A stretch of 64,000 nt of DNA from Crossaster papposus (GCA_037893245.1 JBAIAA010000446.1:1-64000), one strand, 5' to 3'; positions 35,997 through 48,660 are shown, counted from the first letter of the stretch. The notes: generated by a model from the letters alone, not told the origin. Numbers and translations are program-made.

Positions 35997-38900
35997 ATGT
36001 TGTCGATGTACTCGCCAGATTCCACCACTAACAAAATGAAGACCCTGACCAATAATGTGCAAAATGTAAGAATCAACGACCAAGAAAACCAGGTGAGTTT
36101 TGAAATGTTTGTCAAATTTTGATTGGAGGGAAAATACTTTTAAAAGTTTTCTGCAAAAGTAATTTCAACTAAGTTTTATCGTCGGAGCTGCCTGCATGTC
36201 ATGATTTAACACTGGACTTTTTATGGCGAATGAGGACATCGAGTACTGTTATTTTTATGTTAAATAGGATTTTTTTTATTTTTTTAAATTTTTAACAGCA
36301 CCCAGTGACAGTGAAGACGAAACAAGTTAAAGTTCTTGGAGACAGCCAAAAACAAGTAAGTTGAGGCTCTTTAACTTTTTTTTAGTTCTACATCATGTAT
36401 TTTGTTATAAAACTCATGTGAATCTACCTCGTGCAGCCGTGGTCTAACCTTGTCATGTCGGTTCCGGATACAGCTGATGTGATAAGGCGTTACGCAAGAG
36501 GTCATTGTGACTTTGTGTACGTCCAGCGCGCGGGAACACCAACCGTTGTGAAACACAATGGACCGCATTGTTTGCGCTGTGCGGTCCTTGAATATACCAT
36601 AGAGCATATATGAATACGAAAATCAGTAATTACGTATATAAAAACGGCTGCGAGTAGTACTACATGTATATGTACTGCACTGCATGTTTGTATTCTCGGG
36701 AAATTGAACAATTTGTTATTTTAAAGGTTTTTCGTTTTGCAGTAAGATCATAGTTTTGTTTTTTTAAGAATCTCTGACTCTGACTCCTGAGGACTTTTGT
36801 TGCAATGTTTCCACATTATGCTTAATCATTAATTTAATTTGTTTTATTAGAATATCATTTCAACAACGAAGACCCCAACAAAAGAGGAGAAAAGGAAAGA
36901 GTTGAAGGTAGACAACAAATAGATTTTTTTTTTTTTTCATTTTTCAATAAAAAGAAAATAATTTGCTGATCGTTTATAAAATGAGAATACATATAGATTA
37001 AAGTTTGGATGTCATCAAAGATTAATTCATGCTTTTCAGTTTATATTTGAAAAGCAAGTTCGTAGCTTAGACATTTATATACTCACTTTTTTTCTTTTCT
37101 TTTTTTCTTGTATAGGAATTTAAGAAAAAGCAGCAAGAATTACTACAAGATGAGCCACTTCTAAGAGAAAACCCTCATCGGTTTGTCATTTTTCCTATCC
37201 AGTACAAGGTAAGTCCTCCAAGAAAATAAAGTTTATCACCGAAATAATAGGGACCTGTAGTGTAAATGTGTAATAAGTACAATGACAAAGTGTTGACAAC
37301 TTCTTAGGTTTGAAGAAAGAAGTGAACTTGTTGGTATTCGCTCTCGAACAGGATGGTCCTGAAGAGTCCAATATAGCTTAAATACATTGTTTCTAAGTAT
37401 TTCTAATCCAAGCCTGGTAATGTGAGAACTGAATCCTTGTACTGATGTCCACTCGTAAACCATTGGACTTGAACGACTGTCAATTAAAGATGGGTAACCA
37501 ATTTAGAGTAAGCTGCAAAGCACCAATTTTCATTTCTCACTGATTGTTTAATTGGGTGAAAGGTTATACGGCTGCAGTTGATCAAACTCGAGCATCGTTT
37601 TGCTTGTAAGCTTGGGTAACAAATATCTGATCTTCATTGTCGTCAATTTCAGGATGTCTGGGAAATGTACAAGAAGGCCGAGGCATCTTTCTGGACAGTA
37701 GAGGAAGTGGACCTCTCTAAGGACATGCCCGACTGGGAAACCCTCAAGTCAGATGAGAAGCATTTCATCTCCCACGTCCTAGCATTCTTTGCTGCCAGCG
37801 ACGGTATCGTTAATGAGAACCTAGTAGAGCGGTTTAGTCAGGAGGTTCAGATACCAGAGGCAAGGTGCTTCTATGGCTTCCAGATCGCAATTGAGAATAT
37901 TCACTCCGAGATGTATAGTCTATTGATTGACACTTACATCAGAGACCCAGAACAAAGGTAGGATTTGGTTTGGGAAATGCTGAGCTTGGCTGACTCAGTC
38001 GGCATTGAAGGAAGTCAATTTCAAACTGGGATTCAGATCAATTTTTCCACTTTGGAGAGATATTCAGTCCAAGACATGTCTTAAGAAAATCAAATTGGTA
38101 ACCGATTGAAATAAAAGGCATCAGGAAATCTACAAATTACAAAACCTTTACAAATAAAGCATCAATTTGCAGTAAACTAAGGATATCTTGCTTGGGTAAA
38201 TTGAGAATTTGTCATGGATATATCGTAAATTGAACAGAACTTAAGAAACCATTTTACTGGGACTGGATCAGGGTTCTAGCTAGGACCTTTTTAGTGCCGG
38301 GTAAATTATCAGATTGCGAAGCGTTGACTGGTTACTTTTATTTTATCGTGGTCTTGTTTTGTTCGCAGGAATTTCCTATTCAATGCAATTGAGACTATGC
38401 CTTGCGTCAAGCAGAAGGCTGACTGGGCGTTGAACTGGATCAACTCTGACTTATCTACCTACGGCGAGAGAGTCATAGCCTTTGCTGCTGTGGAAGGCAT
38501 CTTCTTCTCGGGGTCCTTTGCCTCCATCTTCTGGCTGAAGAAACGGGGATTGATGCATGGATTGACATTTTCCAATGAGCTGATTAGCCGTGATGAGGTA
38601 TGTCGCTACTTGTGAATTATATCTTAAACTCGGCTGATAATAAGTTGGTGTTCATGCTTGAAACCACTTTGAAGTGACCAAAATTAGCTGAAATTGTAGT
38701 GGCGAGGCCAGTAAATCAGTAATATACCTTGAACATTTTGTTTAATTACAATCTGATCAAGTTTATAACTTAAACTTGATAGTAAAATTTGCCTTCAGAA
38801 AGAACTATGGGCCGTACAGCATAGTGCTGCAAGAATACGTACAATACTAAAAACCTTGACCAACCATGCATGCAATTTACTGTAACTATTCCTAAAGAAA

Positions 38901-39923
38901 CCATCTTTCCTTTTTCAACCACTTAACTCTAGGGTCTTCACTGCGACTTCGCCTGTCTCATGTTCAGTCATCTGGTCCACAAACCATCGGAAGAACGCAT
39001 CAAGTTCATCATCAGGGAAGCAGTTCAGATTGAGCAGGAGTTCCTAACGGAGGCCCTTCCTTGCTCACTCATCGGAATGAACGCCGGACTCATGAAACAG
39101 TACATTGAGTTTGTAGCTGACAGGTTACTGCTAGAGCTGAAATGCACAAAGGTACGTGAAGAACTGGTGATTAAAACTAGAGCCTAATGTCTTTTAAAAA
39201 ATATGCAAAATTTGAAGCAATCTTCTAAACTTTCACAATCTAGAACCTCCCCCTTAATCATCGGTGCCAGATGGTACATAACTTCAGTAGAAGCAATCAA
39301 TTTGAAGCGCTTGATACATGTACGTATATTCTAAATGGAAACATATACACGTACATTAAGTTGCACAAAGAATAGGCCATAGTTAACTCGACTTGACTCG
39401 ACTCAACTCAACTTAACTGCAGTGTAGGGTTTTGGAAGATTTGGGAGCCTACGTGGCAACAATTGAAGAAAATAAGCAACTTAACTTCAACACAACAAAA
39501 TTCAATGCAAGCTTTTACACCCTAGGGATTAGGGTTAATGCAGTACAATATACCTGATCAGACAGCTGAATTCTTCAAAGTTTACCTGAGCTGGATGGAT
39601 ATTCAGTCATTTTACTCTCCAACATTTTTAGATAAATCATGGTGGCAGAAAAACTACCAGGAATTTGGGAGAAATATTACACTCGTTACATTTTTTACAA
39701 ATCGGTACAAGAAATATTTGACCAGACGATTGTTTTTCACGGCTATAACTTTCTGGCTTTTCCACTACAGATCTGGAACGTTGAAAACCCCTTTGATTTC
39801 ATGGAGAATATCTCCCTGGAAGGCAAGACCAACTTCTTTGAAAAGAGGGTCGGAGAGTACCAGAAATCAGGCGTCATGGCAACCAAAGAAGAGCAGGTAT
39901 TCACGCTAAATGCAGACTTCTAG
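35997..39923 (+). CDS. RRM2: Ribonucleoside-diphosphate reductase small subunit M2
   Basis: Eight exons join in frame to 402 aa: 35997-36092, 36299-36355, 36851-36907, 37116-37208, 37653-37957, 38369-38597, 38933-39151 and 39771-39923. The N-terminal ~80 residues are a variable Lys/Gln-rich tail. The conserved core starts near [17 protein letters not shown]. Diiron ligands can be placed at Asp151, Glu182, His185, Glu245, Glu279 and His282. The radical tyrosine is Tyr189 ([13 protein letters not shown]). The C-terminus FTLNADF matches the tail that docks on the large subunit. The enzyme reduces ribonucleotides to deoxyribonucleotides with RRM1. Exon 5 carries most of the first ligand set. A frame open across the acceptor at 39771 is intronic upstream of it. 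Cell-cycle type (RRM2) is favoured over p53R2 by the long N-terminus and promoter, but this is not proven. Confidence 0.97.
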
Positions 39924-40723
39924 AAAGAAGAGAGAAAATATCACTAGCTAAGAATAAACCACAATTTGTACTTAAGCACCAAGTTTCAAACACTCCTCAA
40001 TTGTGGTGCTAATTTTTATCTGAATTTGGTAAACATTTTGTACCTCATTTATAATTTTTATGACTCAATTTTGGTCAGGATCGAGTTTTTATCTGTCTGT
40101 GAGCGAGTCTTTTGATGATTTTAATTTGAGTGGGACTTGCTAGTGCGAGAATGCAGACATCGTGGGCCAATGCATGCTGGGATACCACCATGCAGGGCAG
40201 CTTGGTGTTTGTATGGTTTGATGTCGGTTATGAAAAACTTGAGCAACAATGAACAAAAGTATTTATAAATTCTGTATAAAGTAAACAAAATTGAACATGC
40301 GCTACTAACAGACAGTTTGACATTTTTATTAATATAGTCATGTGTACATTTATCTTTTTGAAACTTTATATAATTAGTAATTTGATGTTTTTGAACAGTA
40401 ATTATATTACTTCCTCAAGTGCCTTGTTTAATATTATGTATATCTTAATTTCATACGTTAGTTTTATTGTAAATATTATTCTTTGGTTATTTGTTACCAG
40501 CAAATCCACTGCCAAAGCACAAGATATTGAAGCAGATGAAACTTACAAATTGTCTTCAATATTGCTCATTTACTTTGCCTAAATAGTTTGATACTTTTTA
40601 TTAGATTGGATATTATGGACCAAAAACCTACTTGTATCTTGTGTATTATTGCTTTAGATAGATATCGTGTTTTAATTGTACTTAATTATTTCTTTTTATA
40701 TGGCAATGCCGTTTGTGCCTTAA

Positions 40724-40729
40724 AATAAA
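40724..40729 (+). terminator. Probable RRM2 poly(A) signal
   Basis: AATAAA about 800 bp after the RRM2 stop codon in an AT-rich 3' untranslated stretch; another near-identical hexamer context follows about 25 bp on (AAAAATAAAAGTAG). Confidence 0.4.
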
Positions 40730-41111
40730 AGTAGAAACTTTTTTTTAAGTTAAAAATAAAAGTAGAATTGAAACAGTTGTAAGCCATGACTACAGTTTCT
40801 TATTAATAACGTCCTCCCTAACATCTCGGGGTCAACAATTATTATAAATGAGTCGTGTATAAAAATGTGCTTTCATTGCATGCACACAACTGATTTACCC
40901 AATAAAAAAATGTGTTTTGTGCAGCAAGACTATTGGCGATACAGGTGTCTTACACAATTGCATTGTATTAAATGTAGGATAACGATGAATTGTTATGAAA
41001 TATCTTGCTCATAACTAGAAAAATATCAATTTAATTTGAAAATCTATTTTTCAGGGTGCAAACCTCTAAAAACAAACGCATTCCATTAGTAACACCACTA
41101 AGTTATTACAA

Positions 41112-41275
41112 TTCAACCAGTTTGTGCACACAAAGTTTCCCCAGATTCAAAACGGATCACGCATAAATCAACATGAGCAAGGTCAGAAAGGCATGGGTGT
41201 GCTTCACGGTACCATCAGCTTGAACCAGCCTCAGATCAAGTTTCGTTAAAAATAATCCCGGCACGAACTAGTTAA
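41112..41275 (-). mobile_element. TTAA MITE family C, copy 3 (decayed)
   Basis: Reverse orientation relative to copies 1 and 2. The right end AATAATCCCGGCACGAACTA precedes TTAA; the left border has decayed to TTCA before ACCAGTTTGTGC. Interior blocks (CACGCATAAATCA, GGTGTGCTTC) match the family. Confidence 0.65.
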
Positions 41276-42049
41276 GAGACCCTTCCTATTTTAAATGGCT
41301 TCCCGTTCACAATTACATATATAAACAATTCTCAAAAATATCTTGGCCAGGCTTTTGAAAAGTAGTTGCCCATTACATTATGTGACCTGTCACCAAATAA
41401 TGAGCGTTGCATTTAGACTTTTAAAAATAATTGAGCTTACATGTATATTTACCAAGTTCAGTTACGGAAATATCAATAAATTTTGTAGGTCAATCTACAT
41501 TTAATATTAAACACCTTGAAAGACACAATCGTGAAGTAGTGCGAGGCATAAATAAGAAATCAAACATAAAATCAAGAAAGACGGACAAGAAAACTACAAA
41601 GATATTGCAAAGAAAGAAAATGTAACCGAGTGTGTAAATTAGCCATTTGCATTTTGTATGTATTTGAAACGTAGTGAAAGTGCTTTCTTTTTTTAATAAA
41701 CAAACTAACAATCAAGGAATGTACACAGTGCATTAGGGTATAAACCTTATGTGAAATATTATATACATCACCAAAATATACACAAATGTTGGTAAGCAGT
41801 AATTAAGCAAACAAACAAAACCACCCCCTCCTAAAAAAAAATATCAAAAAACATTTAAAGTGAAACACAAGCTTATTTTCAAATCGTGACAAATCCATTA
41901 AAAAAGGTTAACAGTTTACACGGTTGTGAAACGAATAAAACCTTGTATTTTTCACTTGTCTCTAGACCCTTGTCTCTGGCGCTAGACCCTTTACATGTGA
42001 CCTAAGCCTTGCTACTGTTATGCCATTTTGGGGATCGAAAGGCTTTTTG

Positions 42050-42238
42050 TTATGGGAAGTAGGACAATAGAGGACAATATGGTCCCCTCATTGGAAAAGG
42101 TCCCCGAATCTAATTCCGATTCATGTACAAAACATGTAGGAGGTCCTCTGAAAAAAATAAAGTACAAACAAAAGAGGGACAATCGATCATGGTCCCTGAT
42201 TAGAGGCGTATACACACTTGTGTGTATGGGTTGGGGGG
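42050..42238 (+). repeat. Dispersed ~190-bp repeat, copy 2
   Basis: Shares the order of blocks with the minus-strand copy at 12359-12545: GGACAATATGGTCCCC, AAAGGTCCCCGAATC, AAGTACAAACAAAAGAGGG and ACACTTGTGTG. It ends in a short G-run. Function and class are unknown. Confidence 0.55.
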
Positions 42239-42434
42239 GGGGAACAAAGCCCCCTACCCCTAAACCTTTGTAGAACCGCGCCTGAACTATAAAATCGTGT
42301 TTCTGGGATAAAAAAAGGCTCTGAAACTGAAAAAAACCAACTGACCATTCTTGCAATGCTGTACAAAGGTTGATGGCAGCTTATAGTATACACAAGGCAG
42401 GAAACTCATTTGCATTAGTTGAAATTTAAGTCCA

Positions 42435-42672
42435 TTAACCAGTTCGCGCCAGAAGACGTATATACATGCAAAGTTTTTCCCAGATTCAAAACGGATGACG
42501 CATAAACACGCCATGAGCAAGGCTGGAAATGTCTGTCAGCAACGAGCAAGGCCGGAAATGTCTGTCAGCAACGAGCAAGGCCGGACATTTCATGGGTGTG
42601 CTTCCCAATACCATCGACCTGAACCCGCCTCGGATCGAGTTTCGTACAAAAATCCCGACGCGAACTGGTTAA
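42435..42672 (-). mobile_element. TTAA MITE family C, copy 4 with internal triplication
   Basis: TTAA borders with CCAGTTCGCGCC and GACGCGAACTGG termini, in reverse orientation. The interior carries GAGCAAGGCYGGAAATGTC two full times and a third shorter time (unit about 30-31 bp; 42513-42600), where other copies have it once. Confidence 0.8.
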
Positions 42673-43193
42673 ACTAATAACTGCCATGACATAAACTACT
42701 GCTTGTCCCATTTTCAAGAAACATATTTATAAATAAAACAAAAACATATATACATATATCTATATATAAATAAGAGGTTTTTTTTTTGTAATTACTCAAA
42801 GATTTATTTTACGAAATAGAAAAGGCTCTTCTGGGAACATGTATTCAAAAGGTCTTTGAACCTATCAATCTCCAACTACACGTTTTGTTGGATCTGTTAG
42901 GATGGGTATATTCGATAGTGTACACATCGCGTACGATCTCTTCACGTAGTGCGCCCGCATTTTTTATTAAATGTTGATCTTGTTCACCTGGGTCTGCTTG
43001 GAAAGCTTGGGATTCCCACAAAGTGGCCGCTAAGCATTCTCCGCTAAGCAGAGATATACTGCTTAGCCAAAAAACGCCCGGTGTGAATTTATACAAACCA
43101 TGAGGGGACGGGGCTTGGAGTGAAATCTAGAATGGTTCATTGGTCTCGGATTACATGTTTTTAGGGGGGGGGGGGGGGGGTTTCAGACCTCCG

Positions 43194-46100
43194 TTACGCC
43201 GGTGGTAGATCATCATCTTCATCACAGCATCGACACCATTTGCATTTACAACAGAGAATACAAGGGGCGACAAGCAAGAGAAACGGAGAGGCTAACAGGA
43301 GGAGGAGACCAAAGCCGGCAAAGATACCAACCACCTGCCGAGTAATTAAAACAAACGACCAATCACAAGTCAGTCAACACAATGAGGTCCTTTCCATAGC
43401 ATTGTTCTTGCATTATGTAGTGCTTAGACAATGGTTCTTGCTAACGTTCTCCTTGTACACTTATTTTGTCGCAATAAAAAAACATTTCTTAGAATTGGCC
43501 ACACTGCATTAATGTTCTTCTCTTTTGTGAATCTGATACAAATTAGATCAATTGCCGTGTCCCACTATTACCAAGGAAATTACACACGAGTCTATGGTAG
43601 TGGCTACGACTACTTCCTATAGACTAGTGTGTAAATTCACTAGCCATAGACATGTAATTCAAGTCAAGCTCTACTCTCAAATTAAGGTCATCTATTGTAG
43701 AATTCCAATAATGACCTGTTTAACTCTAACTACAGAAATGATTGCCTTCAATAAACGGAGTGATGTTCCAGCTGATATTGGCTCCCTTGGTCTGTCTACA
43801 GTGAGTCTGGCTCCTTGACACAAATAATTCCAATATTTTTGACAAGATAGAGTCTCAATTTGTTGTCTATATACCTGTGTTCTGTGCCATATAACTGATG
43901 CTCTAGAGTGACCCAACTTGTTTTTGCACGGTCCTTTGTCATAGTGTCGCAGTAAAAAATCGTCCTGTAAGAAGACACAAATTAAACATAGTCTGTAGAT
44001 TCTAAGGCATTATTTTTCGGGAGAATTCTTAATTCTAAATTTATCAAAAGAATTTTTAAGGAATTTGTCCATTCATTTGCAAGAACCCAAGGGTAGTATT
44101 GAAGAACCCAAGGGTAGTATTGAAGAACCCAACGGTAGTATTGAAGAACCGAAGGGTAGTATTGAAGGATTTTATATTTCTGTCTTAATTCCCACTGCCT
44201 GTTACATTGATTAGAAGTTTCTCCGGCAACTCAAAACTGTGCATATCTAGATCTTTATCTTCCCAAAACATTTCTTCAAGATTGTGAGCTACAGCACCTT
44301 GGTGAAAAGATGGTAAGCGAAGACTTACGTCAAGGTTTGCAAGGCAGTACCAACAGAAGACGTGTTTGCATCGTTTGCACATCATCTGCGCACACCCCTC
44401 GTCTCGTTCAATGGGTATGTGACACATGGGACATCGTTTAATCTTGGCTACATCTTCATTGTCAAATGGTATGCTGGAAACAGAAAAATGACACTCCAAC
44501 TGTTCATACAGGTTCTCTTCCTGACAACTTCCAACATTTCAAAATTCCAAATGCCTCCAAGACCTGAGATGAGCTAGAGCTAGCCTTGTGTGTCAGACTC
44601 ACTCTCGCGGCCAATCAAGATACCCAATCTGTGGGTGAGGTTGAGGTATAAAGCCTGCTACAAGCATCTATTCTTACCCTAATGCCTCCAGGACCTGAGA
44701 TGAGCTAGAGCTAGCCTTGTGTGTCAGACTCACTCTCGCGGCCAATCAAGATACCCAATCTGTGGGTGAGGTTGAGGTATAAAGCCTGCTACAAGCATCT
44801 ATTCTTACCCTAATGCCTCTAAGACCTGAGATGAGCTAGAGCCAGCCTTGTGTGCGAGTGTCTCCATGTACTCACCACACGACAGACTCACTCTCTCGGC
44901 CAATCAAGATACCCAATCTGTGGGTGAGGTTGAGGTATAAAGCCTGCTACAAGCATCTATTCTTACCCTAATGCCTCCAAGACCTGAGATGAGCTAGAGC
45001 TAGCCTTGTGTGTCAGTGTCTCCATGTACTCACCACGTGACAGACTCACTCTCTCGGCCAATCAAGATACCCAATCTGTGGGTGAGGTTGAGGTATAAAG
45101 CCTGCTACAAGCATCTATTCTTACCCTAATGCCTCCAAGACCTGAGATGAGCTAGAGCTAGCCTTGTGTGCGAGTGTCTCCATGTACTCACCACACGACA
45201 GACTCACTCTCTCGGCCAATCAAGATACCCAATCTGTGGGTGAGGTTGAGGTATAAAGCCTGCTACAAGCATCTATTCTTACCCTAATGCCTCTAGGACC
45301 TGAGATGAGCTAGAGCTAGCCTTGTGTGTCAGTGTCTCCATGTACTCACCACGTGACAGACTCACTCTCTCGGCCAATCAAGATACCCGATCTGTGGGTG
45401 AGGTTGAGGTATAAAGCCTGCTACAAGCATCTATTCTTACCCTAATGCCTCCAGGACCTGAGATGAGCTAGAGCTAGCCTTGTGTGTCAGTGTCTCCATG
45501 TACTCACCACACTACAGACTCACTCTCTCGGCCAATCAAGATACCCAATCTGTGGGTGAGGTTAAGGTATAAATCCTGCTACAAGCATCTATTCTTACCC
45601 TAATGCCTCCAAGACCTGAGATGAGCTAGAGCTAGCCTTGTGTGTCAGTGTCTCCATGTACTCACCACACTACAGACTCACTCTCTTGGCCAATCAAGAT
45701 ATCCAGTCTGTGGGTGGGGTTGAGGTATAAAGCCTGCTACAAGCATCTATTCTTACCCTAAAGCCTCCAGGACCTGAGATGAGCTAGAGCCAGCCTTGTG
45801 TGTGAGTGTTCCCATGTACTCACCACACGACAGATTGGCGTGCCAATGTGACTTGCATATCGAACAGAAATTTGTGCCGCACTGTTAAAAACAATACATA
45901 AAAAGATTTTACTTTTTAGTAAACGTAGATAGCCAACTAGCAGTTTGTATTAAGAATATAAAAGTGAATAAGGGTCCGTGGTTAGTATAAGGCTTATGAT
46001 GAAACCTCTTGTCCAATGAACTGCTTTGCAATTTGAAAGATTTTGAACAAAAAGTTGGTTATTTGTGACCCACCCCAACGCAACGAGTGTAAAACCATCA

Positions 46101-47914
46101 CAGCTCACTATGAATTACGAGCCATTAAACAAAAAACTTGCAAAGCCATCAACATTTTCAACTGCAAAAATAATATTTAAAAATAAATAAATGTGCTCAA
46201 TATGGGAGCATTTTGAACTAAACTGAATGTGACTGTTAATCTTTGGCACTTACAGTTGGGCAGTGTACTGGTTTAGCTTTAGACGGGTCCCCGGTACAGA
46301 CATGACAGATAGTCTCACAGCCGACTTCAGGGCACCAGGTTCGATTTGGATCAAGGTCCACCTCTGCGGGAGGAAGTAGACAAATCTCGAGTTACCATGG
46401 CAACATATAAAAAACAGCCGTTTTATTTTAATTTGACACTTTGAATATAAAGGGCAAATCAACAATGTATTCTTACCTAGTTCAAATTTGACATGCTTGT
46501 ATCGTTCAAATGCTTCACTGCGAACAAGAAGCTTAACCTGAAATCAATCAAAATTAACAGTGTGTAATTATTCCAAATAGCGAAGAGCTCATGGTTAAAT
46601 TTACATTTTTCTTTGCATTTGACAGGGTATCCAAAAATAAACCAAGGCAACTATAAAAAAAACAGATTTACAAAATTTACATACCAGCATTTCTGAATTC
46701 ATTACATGTTACAGATTCTTTCCTTTTTTGTACACTAAGCAATTTGTTCTTGCTAAGCAGCGAGCAAGGCCGGAAATGCGTGGGTGTGTTTCCCGGTACC
46801 ATCGGCCTGAATCCGCCTCGGATCCAGTTTCGTTAACAATAATCCCGCGCCTCTAGGTGATGTTAAAATAATCCCGGCGCGGACTGGTTAATTAAAAAAG
46901 GCCCAAGATCTGCGAGTCTCACCTCGTTGCCATGGATTTTTCCTTTCTCTCGACAAGCCGCATCAGGGCATGTGATGCTACTCACAGCGCCCTCTTGAAT
47001 CAGAATAGACAAGTACTGACGAAGACACTACACAATAGAGAAACAAAAAAAGATTTCACAATGATGCCATTCAAAAACACAATCAGCTCATCACAAGATT
47101 CAGGCAGCCTCCAAATTACTTGACTATGGCTTGAAATTAGTGCTCGAGACTATGATATCGTTACTTCCAGAACTGTAAGGTTTTACAATATAAACCTTAC
47201 ATCAAGGGTAGTGAAACAATTTATATTCAAACAGTGCCAAATTCAATTGTGTGAAATTATAACTCTCCTGTGACAACATTATTGGGCCCAGTATTTCATG
47301 ATATGTGACTATCGTGGTGGATTTACTAGCACACTGGTTGGTTCCAATAAGCTGTTTCATTATAACATGCGCCATCTTGTTCACGGGGCAAATTTACATG
47401 AGTTGCTGCGTACGTACTCATCGTCGATCAAAAAACGTACGTTTGCGCTTCCAAGTCATCATGCGTTCATTCTCAAATGTGCGAGCATTAAGCAACTCGC
47501 AGTATTTTTGCCCTGTGAACAAGATGGCACATATGACCGTAAAACAGACGAATCTCGTTAGCTGACGTCATTCCTGAGCTGACGTTATTCCCAAGTTTCG
47601 GTGCATTTCTAGTTTTGCTGCAACATCCACACTCACTCCATGTGAGAATTTTGTCCCACACTGCATAACCATTACAAATTACGTAATCGTATCCTGCAAC
47701 ACGTAACAATTGAAACCGTCAGGGGTCACATCACTGTAGAGTTGCGTACTGGTGACATCATCATGTTGTTACCATGGTTACTCACCGAAAGGCAGTAAAC
47801 ACAACTACAGTCTTGCATCTGATGCATGTCCTTCATAGAATATTCACATAGACAGAGTTTGCAGGTGATGAGGGGATCCAAAGCCAGCTCACCGCTGACT
47901 GTACTAATCGCCAT
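43194..47914 (-). CDS. RNF144A: RNF144-type RBR E3 ubiquitin ligase
   Basis: Eight coding exons join to 293 aa (vertebrate RNF144A is about 292): 47914-47786, 47027-46923, 46537-46477, 46363-46254, 45881-45824, 44516-44329, 43964-43875 and 43334-43194. RING1 is in the first two exons ([10 protein letters not shown] to CVYCLSCLRQY). The in-between RING spans exons 2-6 ([26 protein letters not shown]). RING2 is in exon 6 ([18 protein letters not shown], then [12 protein letters not shown]), including the expected catalytic Cys of GCAQMMC. Exon 7 encodes the conserved [17 protein letters not shown]. The last exon encodes a C-terminal membrane helix ([18 protein letters not shown]) and a Cys-rich tail ending DDLPPA. 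Family members transfer ubiquitin through a RING2 thioester and sit on membranes. The exon 6 acceptor (GGAAG|AGAACC) was picked by phase and family spacing. Intron 5 holds the 131/158-bp array. RNF144A versus B is not settled. Confidence 0.93.
44081..44164. repeat. 21-bp tandem repeat, 4 copies
   Basis: Unit AAGAACCCAAGGGTAGTATTG repeated four times with one or two substitutions, in the intron between exons 7 and 6 of the RNF144-like gene. Confidence 0.85.
44551..45836. repeat. 131/158-bp satellite array copying an exon edge
   Basis: Units start at 44551, 44682, 44813, 44971, 45129, 45287, 45445, 45603 and 45761. The first two are 131 bp, the rest 158 bp; the last is cut short by the coding exon. 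Units share GACCTGAGATGAGCTAGAGC, CCAATCAAGATACCCAATC and CTGCTACAAGCATCTATTC. The 27 bases missing from the short units include CATGTACTCACCACACGACAG. That word is the reverse complement of the last ten coding bases of the adjoining exon (45824-45881) plus its splice donor. So six intronic units carry copies of that exon edge and the seventh is the real one, with GTG-to-GAC or similar substitutions in some. Confidence 0.9.
46746..46891 (-). mobile_element. TTAA MITE family C, copy 5 (truncated)
   Basis: The right end CCCGGCGCGGACTGG plus TTAA at 46888-46891 and interior blocks (GAGCAAGGCCGGAAATGCG, GAATCCGCCTCGGATCCAG) match the family. The left terminus is missing. It lies in the intron between exons 3 and 2 of the RNF144-like gene. 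Confidence 0.7.
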
Positions 47915-48660
47915 GACAATGCCAATGGTTGCTAATGCTACGTACACACAGTAAATTCTTCCAAGATGCACATCAAAAGAAAAGGTTACATCTGTAAATA
48001 AGAAATATTAATATCTGAATGCACTTTTTTATATCTATATTTTAAAACCGGGTAAGATTTTATAATAACATGCACAAACTTTTTTTTCATACAAAAATCT
48101 CGCAGTCGCACTCGGACAGTCGCACCAAGATCAGAAGACCGACTCGGTACGTAGTTTCCGTACGTCCAAGTATTAACCACTTGCTGGGGTATAAACAAAA
48201 GTCGACTAAACGTTATTAAGCAATCAATTTAACAGTTCACTTCGTTACTTATCACCCAGTTAAATATGTAATGTTTACCGTCGAAACAGCTTGACACGAT
48301 CCGCCATTCACATCCGTATTGTTGTTTTATACAAATTCGTCGCTTTATATGGCTGGGGCCGTTTAATGGTCGGTACCAATCGAGATAAGGGGTTCCAAAT
48401 ATAGGAAATAAAATTGTCACTCCAATGCACATAATTTGTGCCCGTAATTCATTATTCACAGTTAAGTACCTCAATAAAAAGCCTTTAGTTTGGTTTTGTT
48501 ATTAAAAACAATTGATCACACAATTATTTTAATAGGATATTTTGTAATGTATCGAAGGTTTTTTCCCGTGACAAAAGTTAGACGATTGCTGCGTTAATTT
48601 TTTTGGCCGTGATTTATAGAGGGCGCTACGCAATTTGAACGTGGAAATAAAAACTTTTTT

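Larger units (their letters stand above)
40735..43193. other. Intergenic, repeat-rich, RRM2 to RNF144-like
   Basis: Holds two TTAA MITEs (41112-41275 and 42435-42672), a dispersed repeat (42050-42238), a TATATA-rich tract near 42745-42770 and a G-run at about 43164-43181. No coding exon recognised. Confidence 0.6.

Noticed and set aside
39538-39770. Open frames joined to the last RRM2 exon
   Set aside because: They run through the intron; the family protein resumes exactly after the CTACAG acceptor at 39770, and the upstream peptide does not match RRM2.
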